This document shows, piece by piece, positions 1 through 8,752 of a stretch of DNA of 64,000 bases. The stretch is from Legionella rowbothamii (GTDB lineage: Bacteria > Pseudomonadota > Gammaproteobacteria > Legionellales > Legionellaceae), in assembly GCF_900639985.1 (NCBI RefSeq), contig NZ_CAAAIM010000001.1, positions 1-64,000 on the forward strand. The letters are read 5' to 3'. Within the stretch, counting starts at the first letter, position 1. Every line of letters starts with the position of its first letter. Position numbers and translations under genes: made by a program. Under the pieces are notes generated by a model, which was not told where the DNA came from, did no database searches, and saw nothing but the letters and a program-made list of their open reading frames with translations.

Positions 1-37
1 TATGGATTTAGAAATTTTGAAAATTATAGGTTAAGGG

Positions 38-211
38 TTAAAGTTTTGTGTTCTTGATTAGTGCCCCCGGAAATGGGGAAGAGCCATTAAAGGCGCCAGC
101 CTGGAGAAAGAACGTTGTATTTCCATCCTTGGTGGTTGTAGAAATATTAATGTCATTCGCATAAACAAATGTGAAACATAATATTAAAAATGTAAGTACT
201 ATCGAGCGCAT
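38..211 (-). CDS. Small ORF with a signal peptide-like N-terminus, possibly a gene remnant
   Basis: A 57-codon reading frame starts with ATG at 211 and ends with TAA at 38-40. Its first 18 residues (MRSIVLTFLILCFTFVYA) look like a Sec signal peptide with an alanine at the expected cleavage site. The remaining residues include FFLQAGAF, which resembles the first strand of a SPOR peptidoglycan-binding domain (compare YVQVGAF), but the frame stops about 20 residues later, so a complete domain cannot be present. No convincing Shine-Dalgarno sequence precedes the ATG. It could be a genuine small secreted protein, or the truncated 5' end of a decayed SPOR/RlpA-like gene. The function is not known. 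Confidence 0.3.
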   Translation of the reverse strand: MRSIVLTFLILCFTFVYANDINISTTTKDGNTTFFLQAGAFNGSSPFPGALIKNTKL

Positions 212-316
212 TGAAAAACCGCAAAATCCTAGATAGTAACATGATATCTAAATTTAAAAACTTAACAACAAGTTTTTTAAGATTTTAAGAGGATATGATT
301 GATTTTAAACGAAAAA

Positions 317-393
317 TGGTGGCTATGGGTGGACTCGAACCACCGACCTCAGCATTATGAGTGCCGCGCTCTAACCGACTGAGCTACATAGCC
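317..393 (-). tRNA. tRNA-Met (anticodon CAT)
   Basis: Read on the minus strand, the 77-nt sequence folds as a cloverleaf. The acceptor arm GGCTATG (393-387) pairs with CATAGCC (327-321). There is a D-arm with GTTAGAGC, an anticodon loop CTCATAA containing CAT, and a T-arm GGTTCGAGTCC. The discriminator A is followed by an encoded CCA (319-317). A CAT anticodon could belong to elongator Met, initiator Met or lysidine-modified Ile2. The first pair is a G-C match, unlike the mismatch typical of bacterial initiators, so elongator tRNA-Met is preferred. Confidence 0.93.
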
Positions 394-688
394 GCGAGGA
401 CCGAGATTTTGTCTTTTTAGCAGGCATATGTCAATACTTAAATTAATAAAAATAGTCTTTTTTTATATTTTTTTGAAAATTTTGTTACTTTTGGCTCTTA
501 TATTTCCAAAGTAGTTGCGTATTGTGCCTTTCTATTAGGTTTGGAAATTCTGCCTTCTTCGTTTTAATGGTTTGGGTTCTATTCTTCCTTTCTATGCTTA
601 CCTTTACAGGAACTCCGACCCAAACTTTTTTAGTGTTCATTAACATATTTTAAGTTCATAAACTATACTTTATGAATAAAGTATTACC

Positions 689-2011
689 ATGGCGCATGAT
701 ATGCCTATCCGTTTTTTTACTCAGCATGACTCCAAAGAGCAAACTTCACATAAAGATAATTTAAGGCGATTTTTAGAAGGTTTTCCTGATATTGAATTCT
801 GGAGGTTCTTTGTTGAGCGAGAAAGGTACGATGCAAGGTCTGAGCTCTGTTATGAGATCTATTCAAGAAAGTTTAAAAGTCTTCCTATGGAAAAAATACG
901 AAGCCTATCTTTAGAGCAAATGAAGAGCGAATTTAATTCCCTAACGATTGGGGATTTATTTGATATTTTTACTAGTGAGGATGATAAAAAGCTTTTAGCT
1001 ATTCTTCGATTAGAGAATAGAAAAGAAGAACTTCTTACAGAATACATCGATAAGTTGGTTGGATGGCAAGCTTTTGAGGATGGAGAGCCAGGTTATTTAA
1101 TACATGCAACAAATGGGTTAAGTTTTGTATTATCACGGTTGGCCAACAACGAGCCGTTGACCATTAATTTTATTAAAAACCTACATAAAATAGCTACTGA
1201 AAATGTAAAGAACATGTACATGCATACCCCGGGGGAATTTCGTCATACCCGGGTAAGCTGGCAATTGAATGATTGTGGCGATTCATTAACTGGTTTAATT
1301 GAGTCAATTGATTATTTAAAATCTATAAAAGAAAAATATGGATATAATTATCATTCTTTTAAGATTTATGAACATAACAAACCTGTTCAAATTATTTCTG
1401 ATTTGACTAAAAGCTCGAAGGAGTTAGCAGATACGCTATGGAATGCACAAGGTAATTTCTTGGTTGAACATTGTGAGGGCGGGCATGTAAAAGAGAATAT
1501 TCACGAAATCTTAAATAAAATTGGTGAACAGCAAATTAGCGAGTTGGAAACTCAATTAACACAAGCAAAAAATACGGGTGGAAAACTTACTGCCATTTTT
1601 AGCTATTTAAAACATGCTGTATTGTTACATCCCTTTCAAGATGGGGTCGGTAGGACTTATTCAATGCTGTTGCTTCAATTTTTATTAATGCGGGAAAACT
1701 TGTTACCTATTATTATTCACAACTCAAACGTAATTCCTGGTTATTCTGTGCAGGAGCTTGTGAATGAATATGTTCGTGCTGAAGATGAAATGGAAAAAAT
1801 TTTGCAGAATCCAGCTTACGTAAACAGCGATTTGTTTGCCACCCCAAATGTTGACACTGAATATTTGAGAACGCTTATTCCAAACGATACTTTTGAGGTT
1901 TGTTTAAAAATATATCAAAAGGCCAAGGAGAATTTTTTAATAAGTAAGGAACATTCAGAATCAAATGAGAGTCTCTTGCCATCACACACGCCAAAGAAAC
2001 TGGGTGGTTAA
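689..2011 (+). CDS. Fic/Fido-fold protein with a degenerate catalytic motif; candidate Dot/Icm effector
   Basis: This 440-residue cytosolic-type protein has no signal peptide. Residues 314-325 read HPFQDGVGRTYS, a recognisable Fic motif (consensus HPFx[D/E]GNGRxxR). The catalytic His314, the acidic residue Asp318 and Arg322 of the anion hole are kept, but the canonical Asn is Val320 and the last Arg is Ser325. A segment PGEFRHTRVSW (181-191) matches the PGxxRxxxV stretch found upstream in Fic folds. Fic enzymes usually transfer AMP or another phosphate-linked group to a hydroxyl side chain. Whether this variant still does so is open. The C-terminal 30 residues are hydrophilic and Glu/Ser-rich (KEHSESNESLLPS), as in many Dot/Icm substrates. 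The gene stands alone, with a tRNA upstream and a convergent neighbour downstream. Effector status is inferred. Confidence 0.75.
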   Translation: MAHDMPIRFFTQHDSKEQTSHKDNLRRFLEGFPDIEFWRFFVERERYDARSELCYEIYSRKFKSLPMEKIRSLSLEQMKSEFNSLTIGDLFDIFTSEDDKKLLAILRLENRKEELLTEYIDKLVGWQAFEDGEPGYLIHATNGLSFVLSRLANNEPLTINFIKNLHKIATENVKNMYMHTPGEFRHTRVSWQLNDCGDSLTGLIESIDYLKSIKEKYGYNYHSFKIYEHNKPVQIISDLTKSSKELADTLWNAQGNFLVEHCEGGHVKENIHEILNKIGEQQISELETQLTQAKNTGGKLTAIFSYLKHAVLLHPFQDGVGRTYSMLLLQFLLMRENLLPIIIHNSNVIPGYSVQELVNEYVRAEDEMEKILQNPAYVNSDLFATPNVDTEYLRTLIPNDTFEVCLKIYQKAKENFLISKEHSESNESLLPSHTPKKLGG

Positions 2012-2086
2012 AAGGATCTATCATAAAGCGCCACTTCTTGCTTAAATTATAAGCTAATATTGTTGGTTATTATCTTAGGTTCTGGC

Positions 2087-2123
2087 GATCGAATTACTAC
2101 GATAAATTCCCGGTAATTCGATC
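2087..2123. repeat. Inverted repeat between convergent genes
   Basis: Perfect 11-bp arms, gatcgaattac (2087-2097) and gtaattcgatc (2113-2123), enclose a 15-nt loop between the ends of the convergent Fic-like and sedolisin genes. There is no T-run next to it. The core tcgaattac recurs at 18012-18020 and 40327-40335, so this may belong to a dispersed palindrome family rather than being a simple terminator. Confidence 0.5.
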
Positions 2124-2161
2124 TTCCAGTTTAAGTCAGCCTAGTTGAACTTATAATATGT

Positions 2162-4096
2162 TTACATATTCGCCATCGCTATTACAAAATTAGGAATATT
2201 TGGTGAACCGACGCCAACAGCATCATTCCAGAATTGATCCTCTGGCTCAACCGTAAGCGCTGAATCCCAGCCAAAAGTTATAGGACCAATTGTAAATGCA
2301 GATGCGGGAGCTGGAGTATTCTGTATTGTGGTTGAAGGCGGAGGGGTTGCACCACTAATAATCAGGGCTGGGGGAATAATGAGGTTAATTGCTCTGTGGG
2401 CAAGTAATACATCATTTTTTTGATATAAATAAGGTGCTGCTTGGCCAATTGGAGTTCCTTTATTTAATAAGCTACGGGCCTGATTCACTAAAAGTAAGGT
2501 CGCTGAAAATAACGGGCAAGCCAAACTTGTGCCCCCATCTTTTACTTGTGTCCCATTGGCAATAATTAATAGTCCAGTTTGTGGATCACCGAGCATTGCA
2601 ACGTCAGGTAAAGCACGAAGGCTGCCAAAACTACTAATAACGCCATAGCCTCCGGCAGTAAAACTACTGATCGAACTTTGCCAGGACACCGGACCATAAT
2701 ACTGACTAATTCCTCCCCCCGTGCCTCCATCATAGGATAGGGTACCGCTAATAGAACGTACGGTACCCCAAACGGTCTCAAATGCATAACGATAATTCGC
2801 ATCAACAAATAAGGCGGTTGCTCCCACGGCAGTGACATAAGCCGAGCTGGATGGGTAATTCACTGTTAGGGGCCCACTCCCATTACATTTTGATGCTGTT
2901 GGATAAGTATTATCACCACAATCTCCAGAAGAAAAATTAACACTGATTCCGGCTGCGGCAGCCAGTTCTAATGTCGATTCTAGTGCTGGATCATTGGTTT
3001 CAGCACTGCTCCAGCTATTGGAAATAACATAGGCATTAGTAAAGCTGTTAATACTATAATTATTTTGAATTAAGGTATGAATGACCTGAATTAATGTATC
3101 ACGCTGATTTGTTCCCAAAACCAAAGCAGTATTATTGCCAGGGGCAATGGTATGCGACGCCTCAACATCCAAAACAATTTCTCTACTAAAAGAGGGCGTG
3201 CCTGGACATGATGTAAAGGGGGTACCATCAGGATTAATTACGGCAAAATTTTTCGCGGGTCCAGACACCTTAAATGGTTTAATGCCATTGCTAACAAAAT
3301 ATTGATTGGCATCACTTAATATTTGTGCAGGGCCATTAGAGCCACATTTATCAACGATTATCAAGGTTTGTCCAGTACCATCTAAACGTACTCCATTAAT
3401 TGGGGGAATATTACTCAAGTTATAGGTTTTTTGGAGATTTGCTCCCGTAAAACCTTGTAAGGAAGTAGTGGTAGGAATCGCGCTGGGCATAAAATTGCGC
3501 CAGATAAAATTCAAATCATGCGTTTCCGGAGTCTGTATCTTAACAGCACTACTGAGATTTGAATGAAACTCTGGGATGTTATTAAGTCCTGTGATTTCCG
3601 AAATAAATTTAGCGAGTTCAGGTGGTAGATTGGGCTCATTCGAATTAGCATAAACGGTTTGTTGCTGATAACGATAATAATTCATTTGTACATGCAGTGT
3701 TTGTTCGATTTGCTGTGCCGTAGCTTTTACGCGAATGCTATGGTTTATTATGTTTGCCTGCATGCCTTGAGCTACAAAAAAATGTTGAATTAATTCTTCT
3801 GTCTCATTTTTTGGAGCAAATTGTTGTTCATAAAGGGCGGGAGTTAAATAGTGATGGTAACGAGGGCTGTTCGCATCATAAATGTCCTGAACAAGGCGAT
3901 CGAGTGCATCCTTATTGCGTAATTTCAGCCATATAGTAAATGACAGTTCTGTAGTTGCAGGTACAGGTTTAATCACCTTTGCCTGTCTTAGCAAATTAAG
4001 TCCGGGGCTGGGCACAGTTGCTAAGGGCTGTATTGAATTCGCATAGGAAGTCATTACCATAAAGCTCAATGGTAATAAGAATTTAAGTTTTGACAT
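2162..4096 (-). CDS. Secreted sedolisin-family (S53) serine-carboxyl protease, pro-kumamolisin type
   Basis: This 644-residue precursor has a Sec signal peptide (about residues 1-20, ending SYANS). An activation prodomain follows (about 25-170), then an S53 catalytic domain (about 215-640). The catalytic set is visible: Glu306 and Asp310 in EIVLD, the oxyanion Asp392 in SSGDCGD, and the nucleophile Ser524 in GGTSLACP. The C-terminal DAVGVGSPN resembles the calcium-site region of the family. Sedolisins are acid-acting endopeptidases that mature by removing their own prodomain. Secretion to the outside, perhaps through type II secretion, is inferred. The gene begins 22 nt after an upstream secreted beta-propeller gene on the same strand and has a good GGGAG Shine-Dalgarno, so the two are probably co-transcribed. 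Confidence 0.93.
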   Translation of the reverse strand: MSKLKFLLPLSFMVMTSYANSIQPLATVPSPGLNLLRQAKVIKPVPATTELSFTIWLKLRNKDALDRLVQDIYDANSPRYHHYLTPALYEQQFAPKNETEELIQHFFVAQGMQANIINHSIRVKATAQQIEQTLHVQMNYYRYQQQTVYANSNEPNLPPELAKFISEITGLNNIPEFHSNLSSAVKIQTPETHDLNFIWRNFMPSAIPTTTSLQGFTGANLQKTYNLSNIPPINGVRLDGTGQTLIIVDKCGSNGPAQILSDANQYFVSNGIKPFKVSGPAKNFAVINPDGTPFTSCPGTPSFSREIVLDVEASHTIAPGNNTALVLGTNQRDTLIQVIHTLIQNNYSINSFTNAYVISNSWSSAETNDPALESTLELAAAAGISVNFSSGDCGDNTYPTASKCNGSGPLTVNYPSSSAYVTAVGATALFVDANYRYAFETVWGTVRSISGTLSYDGGTGGGISQYYGPVSWQSSISSFTAGGYGVISSFGSLRALPDVAMLGDPQTGLLIIANGTQVKDGGTSLACPLFSATLLLVNQARSLLNKGTPIGQAAPYLYQKNDVLLAHRAINLIIPPALIISGATPPPSTTIQNTPAPASAFTIGPITFGWDSALTVEPEDQFWNDAVGVGSPNIPNFVIAMANM

Positions 4097-4118
4097 GAGT
4101 AATCTCCCTATAACTCAG

Positions 4119-5543
4119 TTAATCTAGAAAATATAAACTGGTTATTGGACTATGGGTTATAAATCCCAATTCATCCCCAGTTGTTAATGAGAATATATAG
4201 CCACTTTGCGTGCCAGCATACATCAAACTCGCATCAGAGTTGACGAACAATGTGTAGGTTATCTGGGATAACAGGTTCCATATAGGATTAGTATCGGTGA
4301 GGCTATTGCTTGAATAAGTGTATTCAAAATCAATTGTCCCTGGGGGCAGGGTATCATTAGATGTAGTTTGGCGAGTATTAACATAAAGTTGGCTGTTGGT
4401 GGCAAATACATTGTGTACTGGTACTGGAGTACTTGTTTCCGGGCCATTAATCAGGCTCCAGGTTACTCCATTATTTAGTGAAAAATAAACATTTCCATCC
4501 TGGCTTCCGACGTAGATCGTATTGACCGGTGTTATAAATAGACTATTGATAGCTCCTGTGCCTGGATTTGTCGCTGTTGCTGTCCATGTAGTACCATCAG
4601 CTGAATAATAAACGTGCCCATCCTGAGTTACACAATAAATGGTAGTCGAGCCGTTTGTCACCACAAAAACACTATTTATGGAGCTATTTCCTGCAACAGC
4701 TGATGTTGCAGTCCAAGAAGAACCGTTATTCGTGGAATAATATACTTTGCCATCGGCACTTGCCACATACAGTGTGGTGGCGCTAGCAAAAATACCATTG
4801 ATCATATACCCGCTGGAGGGAGGGGTAGTGATATTCCAGGTTAAACCATTATCTTTAGAAAAATAAACAAAACCACTTGCTGTTCCTGCATAGATGGTTC
4901 CCCCACGGACAAAGCTTGCCTCTACCGTATGATTCGCATCAATATGGGACAGTGTTAAAGTTGAACCGCCTTTTTGAGCAATTCCACCATCAACAAACCA
5001 TTGATCCACTTGATATCCGGTGTTGGCACTTGCCGTGAACGTTAAATTTGTTCCAGCATATACTGTTTGAGGTGTGTTGGGTGTGATAATACCATTTACA
5101 CTTGGCAATGGAGTAATTAAGTATTTTGCTAATGGGATGAAGCTTATACTTAAAGCATTTACGGCACTTGGTTGGTAACATTCGAGTTGGCTTCCTTGCT
5201 GACATATAATTGGCCCACCATATATATTGCCACTTAAAAGATTGCCATTGACTAATAGGTTCAAAGAACATGATTGTTTATATACCAAAGTAAATGAGCC
5301 TGGGCAATTGCCAGGGCTAGTTATTTGTGTAATTCCTGCAATGGGTTTCATGGTCAGGGTATGTGGTCGACGAGATTGGTTGGTGATTGTATATTTAATT
5401 GTTGCTGTGCTTGCTGAGGTGAGTGATATTTGTGGCGGGTAACCCGGATTTGGAATAATTGTCCATAACGGTTTGCCAGCATAACAACTAAGGCTAAATA
5501 ATAAAGTAACCACGGATATAGCTATCTTGGCCATTTTGAGCAT
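4119..5543 (-). CDS. Secreted Asp-box beta-propeller protein with an InlB-type B-repeat-like domain
   Basis: This 474-residue exported protein has a signal peptide at residues 1-22 (ending SCYAG). Residues 25-135 form an immunoglobulin-like cysteine-containing domain. Residues 142-212 resemble a B-repeat/bacterial Ig module (AGTNLTFTASANTGY ... HTVEASF). From about 214 to the end there is a repeat of roughly 40 residues with Asp-box motifs: SKDNGLTW (229-236), STNNGSSW (270-277), SADGTTW (314-320) and SLNNGVTW (355-362). Asp-boxes mark sialidase/BNR-like propeller blades. They show the fold, not an activity, and I see no sialidase active-site arginine triad. It probably acts as an extracellular binding protein. 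The sedolisin gene follows at 22 nt, suggesting joint export. Confidence 0.75.
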   Translation of the reverse strand: MLKMAKIAISVVTLLFSLSCYAGKPLWTIIPNPGYPPQISLTSASTATIKYTITNQSRRPHTLTMKPIAGITQITSPGNCPGSFTLVYKQSCSLNLLVNGNLLSGNIYGGPIICQQGSQLECYQPSAVNALSISFIPLAKYLITPLPSVNGIITPNTPQTVYAGTNLTFTASANTGYQVDQWFVDGGIAQKGGSTLTLSHIDANHTVEASFVRGGTIYAGTASGFVYFSKDNGLTWNITTPPSSGYMINGIFASATTLYVASADGKVYYSTNNGSSWTATSAVAGNSSINSVFVVTNGSTTIYCVTQDGHVYYSADGTTWTATATNPGTGAINSLFITPVNTIYVGSQDGNVYFSLNNGVTWSLINGPETSTPVPVHNVFATNSQLYVNTRQTTSNDTLPPGTIDFEYTYSSNSLTDTNPIWNLLSQITYTLFVNSDASLMYAGTQSGYIFSLTTGDELGFITHSPITSLYFLD

Positions 5544-5638
5544 TTAAAAATCCATTTTTTTTGCAGTTTTATTTACTATCTTAATTGGATTTATTTATAT
5601 AAATCAATAGGATTATTTATGAAAGATGGGTAGAGGGT

Positions 5639-5668
5639 AACCCGTATTAGGTTGTGCTAATACGGGTT
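5639..5668. repeat. Palindrome, CCCGTATTA family
   Basis: Perfect 12-bp arms aacccgtattag (5639-5650) and ctaatacgggtt (5657-5668) flank a 6-nt loop just after the degP stop. The stem is stable enough to act as a terminator, but the T-run expected on the minus strand is missing. The same core occurs at 12644-12670 and 34946-34974. Confidence 0.65.
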
Positions 5669-5674
5669 AGAAAT

Positions 5675-7051
5675 TTAGATGATTAATAGATAAAGAGCGC
5701 CAGGTCCACGTAATACTTGTACCAGTAACTCATTTTTCTTTTGTTGTGCAATTTGTTGTAATGATTTTACGTCTTTAACTGGAGACTTATTAGCAGAGAT
5801 AATAATATCACCAGGTCTTAGACCTGCACGCCATCCGGCACTGCTTTCTACAGCACCTACGACTTGAACTCCAGTAACATTGCCATGAGGTGGTGTTTCT
5901 TGATCAAATGCTCTTAATGCCAAACCATAAAGGAATGGATTGCTTGATTGCAGTTTTTGCTCATGGGATTTAACGTCAGTAACGACTGCGTCAAGGGTGA
6001 TTGGTTTGCCATCGCGTTGAACCATAATCTTAGCACTAGTGCCTACACGTAATAAGCTTACAGTTGTTTTTACCTGAGTTCCCTGGGTAATTTTAGTATT
6101 ATTGATTTGGGTAATAATATCGCCAGCTTTTAAACCTGCAAATTCTGCTGGAGAACCAGGATTAACTTGTGCAACTAATGCTCCTTGGAAATCTTCTGGA
6201 TATCCCATAGCTTGAGCTAGTTCAGGAGTTAAGTGTTGAACAAAAATTCCCATCAACCCACGATGAATAGAACCGTATTTTATAATTTGTTGTGCAACAT
6301 CTTTTGCCATGTTGATCGGAATAGCAAAACCAATACCTACGTTACCACCGTAAGGTGAAAGAATCGCTGTATTGATACCAATTAACTCACCTTTAGAGTT
6401 AACCAGTGCACCACCGGAGTTACCTGGGTTAATTGCAGCGTCAGTTTGAATGAAGTTTTCTACACCTTCAATATTTAAATCGCTACGCTTTAAGGCACTC
6501 ACAATCCCGAAGGTTGCAGATTGGCTGTTACCAAAGCTATTTAAGCCAAATGGGTTACCAATTGCTACCACAAAATCACCAACTTGCAGTTGATCTGAGT
6601 CGCCAATAGGTAATGATTTTAGGTTTTTGGCATCGATTTTTAACACCGCTAAATCGGTTTCGCTGTCACCACCGATTAACTTTGCTTTCAAACGTCGGCC
6701 ATCTTGTAAGGTAATGGTAATCAGCGTGGCATTACGAATCACATGATCATTCGTAATGATAACTCCTTGTTTCGGATCGACGATTACGCCTGAACCAATG
6801 CTTTCAAATTTGCGTCCTTTTTCAGGTAATTGTCTAGAGCGTCTATTATTTTGTGCTTCTTCTTCTGCAGCGGCTCCCGGGGCGCTGATTTCATTGGGTA
6901 AGTAACCTTGTACGGCAACATTCACAATGGCTGGCATAATATTTTTTAATACAGGTGCCATGCTTGGTATAACCACTTCATCTGCCGCGTAAGTTAGCGG
7001 CATGGTTGCAAGGAGCAGGGCACTAAAGAGTAATTTCATGCTTTTTATCAT
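5675..7051 (-). CDS. degP: Periplasmic HtrA-family serine protease/chaperone (DegP/DegQ-like)
   Basis: This 458-residue protein has a signal peptide (about 1-22), a trypsin-like protease domain (about 80-250) and two PDZ domains (about 260-350 and 365-455). The triad is His103 (TNDHVI), Asp133 (ETDLAVL) and Ser212 (GNSGGAL). It degrades or holds misfolded envelope proteins. The short linker before the protease domain is closer to DegQ/MucD than to E. coli DegP, so the symbol is approximate. The ATG at 7051 has an AGGA six bases upstream. The gene begins 2 nt after pgeF, at the end of a miaB-rluD-pgeF-degP run, so it is probably read with these genes. Confidence 0.93.
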   Translation of the reverse strand: MIKSMKLLFSALLLATMPLTYAADEVVIPSMAPVLKNIMPAIVNVAVQGYLPNEISAPGAAAEEEAQNNRRSRQLPEKGRKFESIGSGVIVDPKQGVIITNDHVIRNATLITITLQDGRRLKAKLIGGDSETDLAVLKIDAKNLKSLPIGDSDQLQVGDFVVAIGNPFGLNSFGNSQSATFGIVSALKRSDLNIEGVENFIQTDAAINPGNSGGALVNSKGELIGINTAILSPYGGNVGIGFAIPINMAKDVAQQIIKYGSIHRGLMGIFVQHLTPELAQAMGYPEDFQGALVAQVNPGSPAEFAGLKAGDIITQINNTKITQGTQVKTTVSLLRVGTSAKIMVQRDGKPITLDAVVTDVKSHEQKLQSSNPFLYGLALRAFDQETPPHGNVTGVQVVGAVESSAGWRAGLRPGDIIISANKSPVKDVKSLQQIAQQKKNELLVQVLRGPGALYLLII

Positions 7052-7053
7052 TT

Positions 7054-7797
7054 TTAGTCCTGAGGTTGAGGTTGATTATTAAACCAGATTAAGGTGCCTA
7101 TTCTACCTGTTTGAGAGGTTTTTCGATAGGAAAACAACTCACTTTCTGACTCAAAAGTACATAATTCGGACTGATATACCGCGTGTATGCCTTGAGAGTT
7201 CAGCACCATTTCCGCAATTTTCGGCAAATTAGCCAGCCATTTGGAGTTAACTGGCTTAAATGCTTCTTTGCTAAAAGGATATTTCGTGGTGAAGGTTTCA
7301 TATACCTCATCGCCCACTTCATAACATTTGTGGCAAATTGCGGGTCCTATCCATGCGAGCAGATCGGAGGCTTTGCTGTGCATTTTAGCAAGTGTATTTT
7401 CTACGATGCCATTTACTAAGCCTTTCCAACCTGCATGAATGGCGGCAATTTCATTGCCTTGTACATTGCATAGAGTAATGGGTAAACAATCTGCTGTAAG
7501 AATCACGAGCGGATGTTTACTTGAACGTGTTACTGAGGCATCTGCCTCTCGATTTGCATCTTCTTCCACCAACACGCAACGAGTGCTGTGTGTCTGGCGT
7601 AGCCATTGAGGTTCGCTAGGTAAATGCAGTAACTCAACCAGTTGTTGGCGGTTTTGCAAAACATGTTGATCATCATCTCCAATTCCTAATCCTAAGTTAT
7701 TGGAGTTATAAGGGGCCAAGCTATATCCTGACAGACGGGTTGTACTCAGTGCGGTGATATTTTTAGGTGCAGGCCAACAGGCTAAATTAGTCTTCAT
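7054..7797 (-). CDS. pgeF: Peptidoglycan editing factor PgeF (YfiH/DUF152, polyphenol oxidase-like)
   Basis: The gene encodes a cytosolic YfiH-family protein, 247 residues from the chosen start. Family members contain a conserved His/Cys metal site and have purine nucleosidase/oxidase activity in vitro. In E. coli the protein removes L-Ser-containing UDP-MurNAc precursors. Family landmarks are LTADCLPI, AAIHAGWKG and GPAICHKCYEVG. The frame can be extended to 7836, but the ATG at 7797 (MKTNLACW) gives the usual N-terminus. It has a GGA about 9 bases upstream and overlaps rluD by only 11 nt. rluD followed by yfiH is a conserved pair in gammaproteobacteria. Confidence 0.88.
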   Translation of the reverse strand: MKTNLACWPAPKNITALSTTRLSGYSLAPYNSNNLGLGIGDDDQHVLQNRQQLVELLHLPSEPQWLRQTHSTRCVLVEEDANREADASVTRSSKHPLVILTADCLPITLCNVQGNEIAAIHAGWKGLVNGIVENTLAKMHSKASDLLAWIGPAICHKCYEVGDEVYETFTTKYPFSKEAFKPVNSKWLANLPKIAEMVLNSQGIHAVYQSELCTFESESELFSYRKTSQTGRIGTLIWFNNQPQPQD

Positions 7798-8752
7798 AAT
7801 GCGCGTCCAATGTGTTAAGAAGATGTTGGAAATCATCGGGTAAAGGTGCTGTAAATGTCAACTCCTCGTCTGTATTAGGATGGAAAAAAGAGAGGCTGCA
7901 TGCATGCAGAGCTTGTCTTTTAAAATCCTGAATGAGGTTTCGCAGCTCAGATGATGCTTGAGCAGGAACTTTCATGCGACCACCATAAAGCGGATCGCCA
8001 ACGACTGGGTGATTAATATGTGCCAAATGAACGCGAATTTGATGCGTCCTTCCAGTCATTAATTTAACATCCAGTAGAGTAAAGTCTTGATATTGCTTGT
8101 TTATTGAATAATGGGTAATTGCTTCGCGCCCGTGTTCCTGCACTGCCATTTTTAAGCGGTTACGAGGGTGGCGTCCAAATCCAGTCTCAATGGTTGCTCC
8201 CGAAATGAGATGGCCTTGCACCAAAGTAATATAGTGGCGTTGAATTTCTCGCGCCTGCATTTGCCTTATGAGGGAGGTATGGGCGGTTAAACTTTTGGCC
8301 ACGACTAATAAACCCGTTGTGTCTTTATCCAAACGATGAATAATTCCAGCTCTGGGCAAATGATGTTGAGAGGGTGCATGATGTAATAAGGCATTAACCA
8401 AGGTATGATCTCGATTTCCCGCTCCTGGGTGTACCACCATATTGGCAGGTTTATTTAATACCAATAATTCATCATCTTCAAAAACGATATTGAGTGGAAT
8501 CTCTTCAGGAGCACAAGACTCGAAACTAGTGTCGATTATATTAAGATCCACGTTAATTTCAATGAGATCACCATCTAAAGCCTTATCCTTTGGCTTGCAG
8601 GACTTTTGATTCAGGGTGACTGCACCGCTTTTTATCCAGTTACTGATTTGTGAGCGGGAATATTCGGGAAGTAGATTCGCGAGCACACTGTCTATGCGCT
8701 GATTATGGTGCTCGCGGGGAACAGTTAATTTTTTTTGAATATGTTCTATCAT
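7787..8752 (-). CDS. rluD: 23S rRNA pseudouridine synthase RluD
   Basis: This 321-residue protein of the RluA family has an N-terminal S4 RNA-binding domain (about 17-75) and a catalytic domain with the signature HRLDKDTTGLLV, whose Asp142 is the expected nucleophile. RluD makes pseudouridines in helix 69 of 23S rRNA (1911/1915/1917), which supports ribosome assembly. The length matches E. coli RluD (326). The start codon overlaps the miaB stop as TAATG and the 3' end overlaps pgeF by 11 nt, which indicates translational coupling. RluC or RluA paralogues lack this pgeF pairing, so RluD is preferred. Confidence 0.93.
   Translation of the reverse strand: MIEHIQKKLTVPREHHNQRIDSVLANLLPEYSRSQISNWIKSGAVTLNQKSCKPKDKALDGDLIEINVDLNIIDTSFESCAPEEIPLNIVFEDDELLVLNKPANMVVHPGAGNRDHTLVNALLHHAPSQHHLPRAGIIHRLDKDTTGLLVVAKSLTAHTSLIRQMQAREIQRHYITLVQGHLISGATIETGFGRHPRNRLKMAVQEHGREAITHYSINKQYQDFTLLDVKLMTGRTHQIRVHLAHINHPVVGDPLYGGRMKVPAQASSELRNLIQDFKRQALHACSLSFFHPNTDEELTFTAPLPDDFQHLLNTLDAHYED

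Noticed and set aside
4119-5543. Sialidase assignment from Asp-boxes
   Set aside because: Asp-boxes also occur in many non-enzymatic propellers, and the arginine triad and catalytic Tyr/Glu of sialidases are not apparent.
7798-7836. N-terminal extension of pgeF
   Set aside because: The extension would overlap rluD by 50 nt and adds a segment unlike the family start. ATG 7797 fits better.
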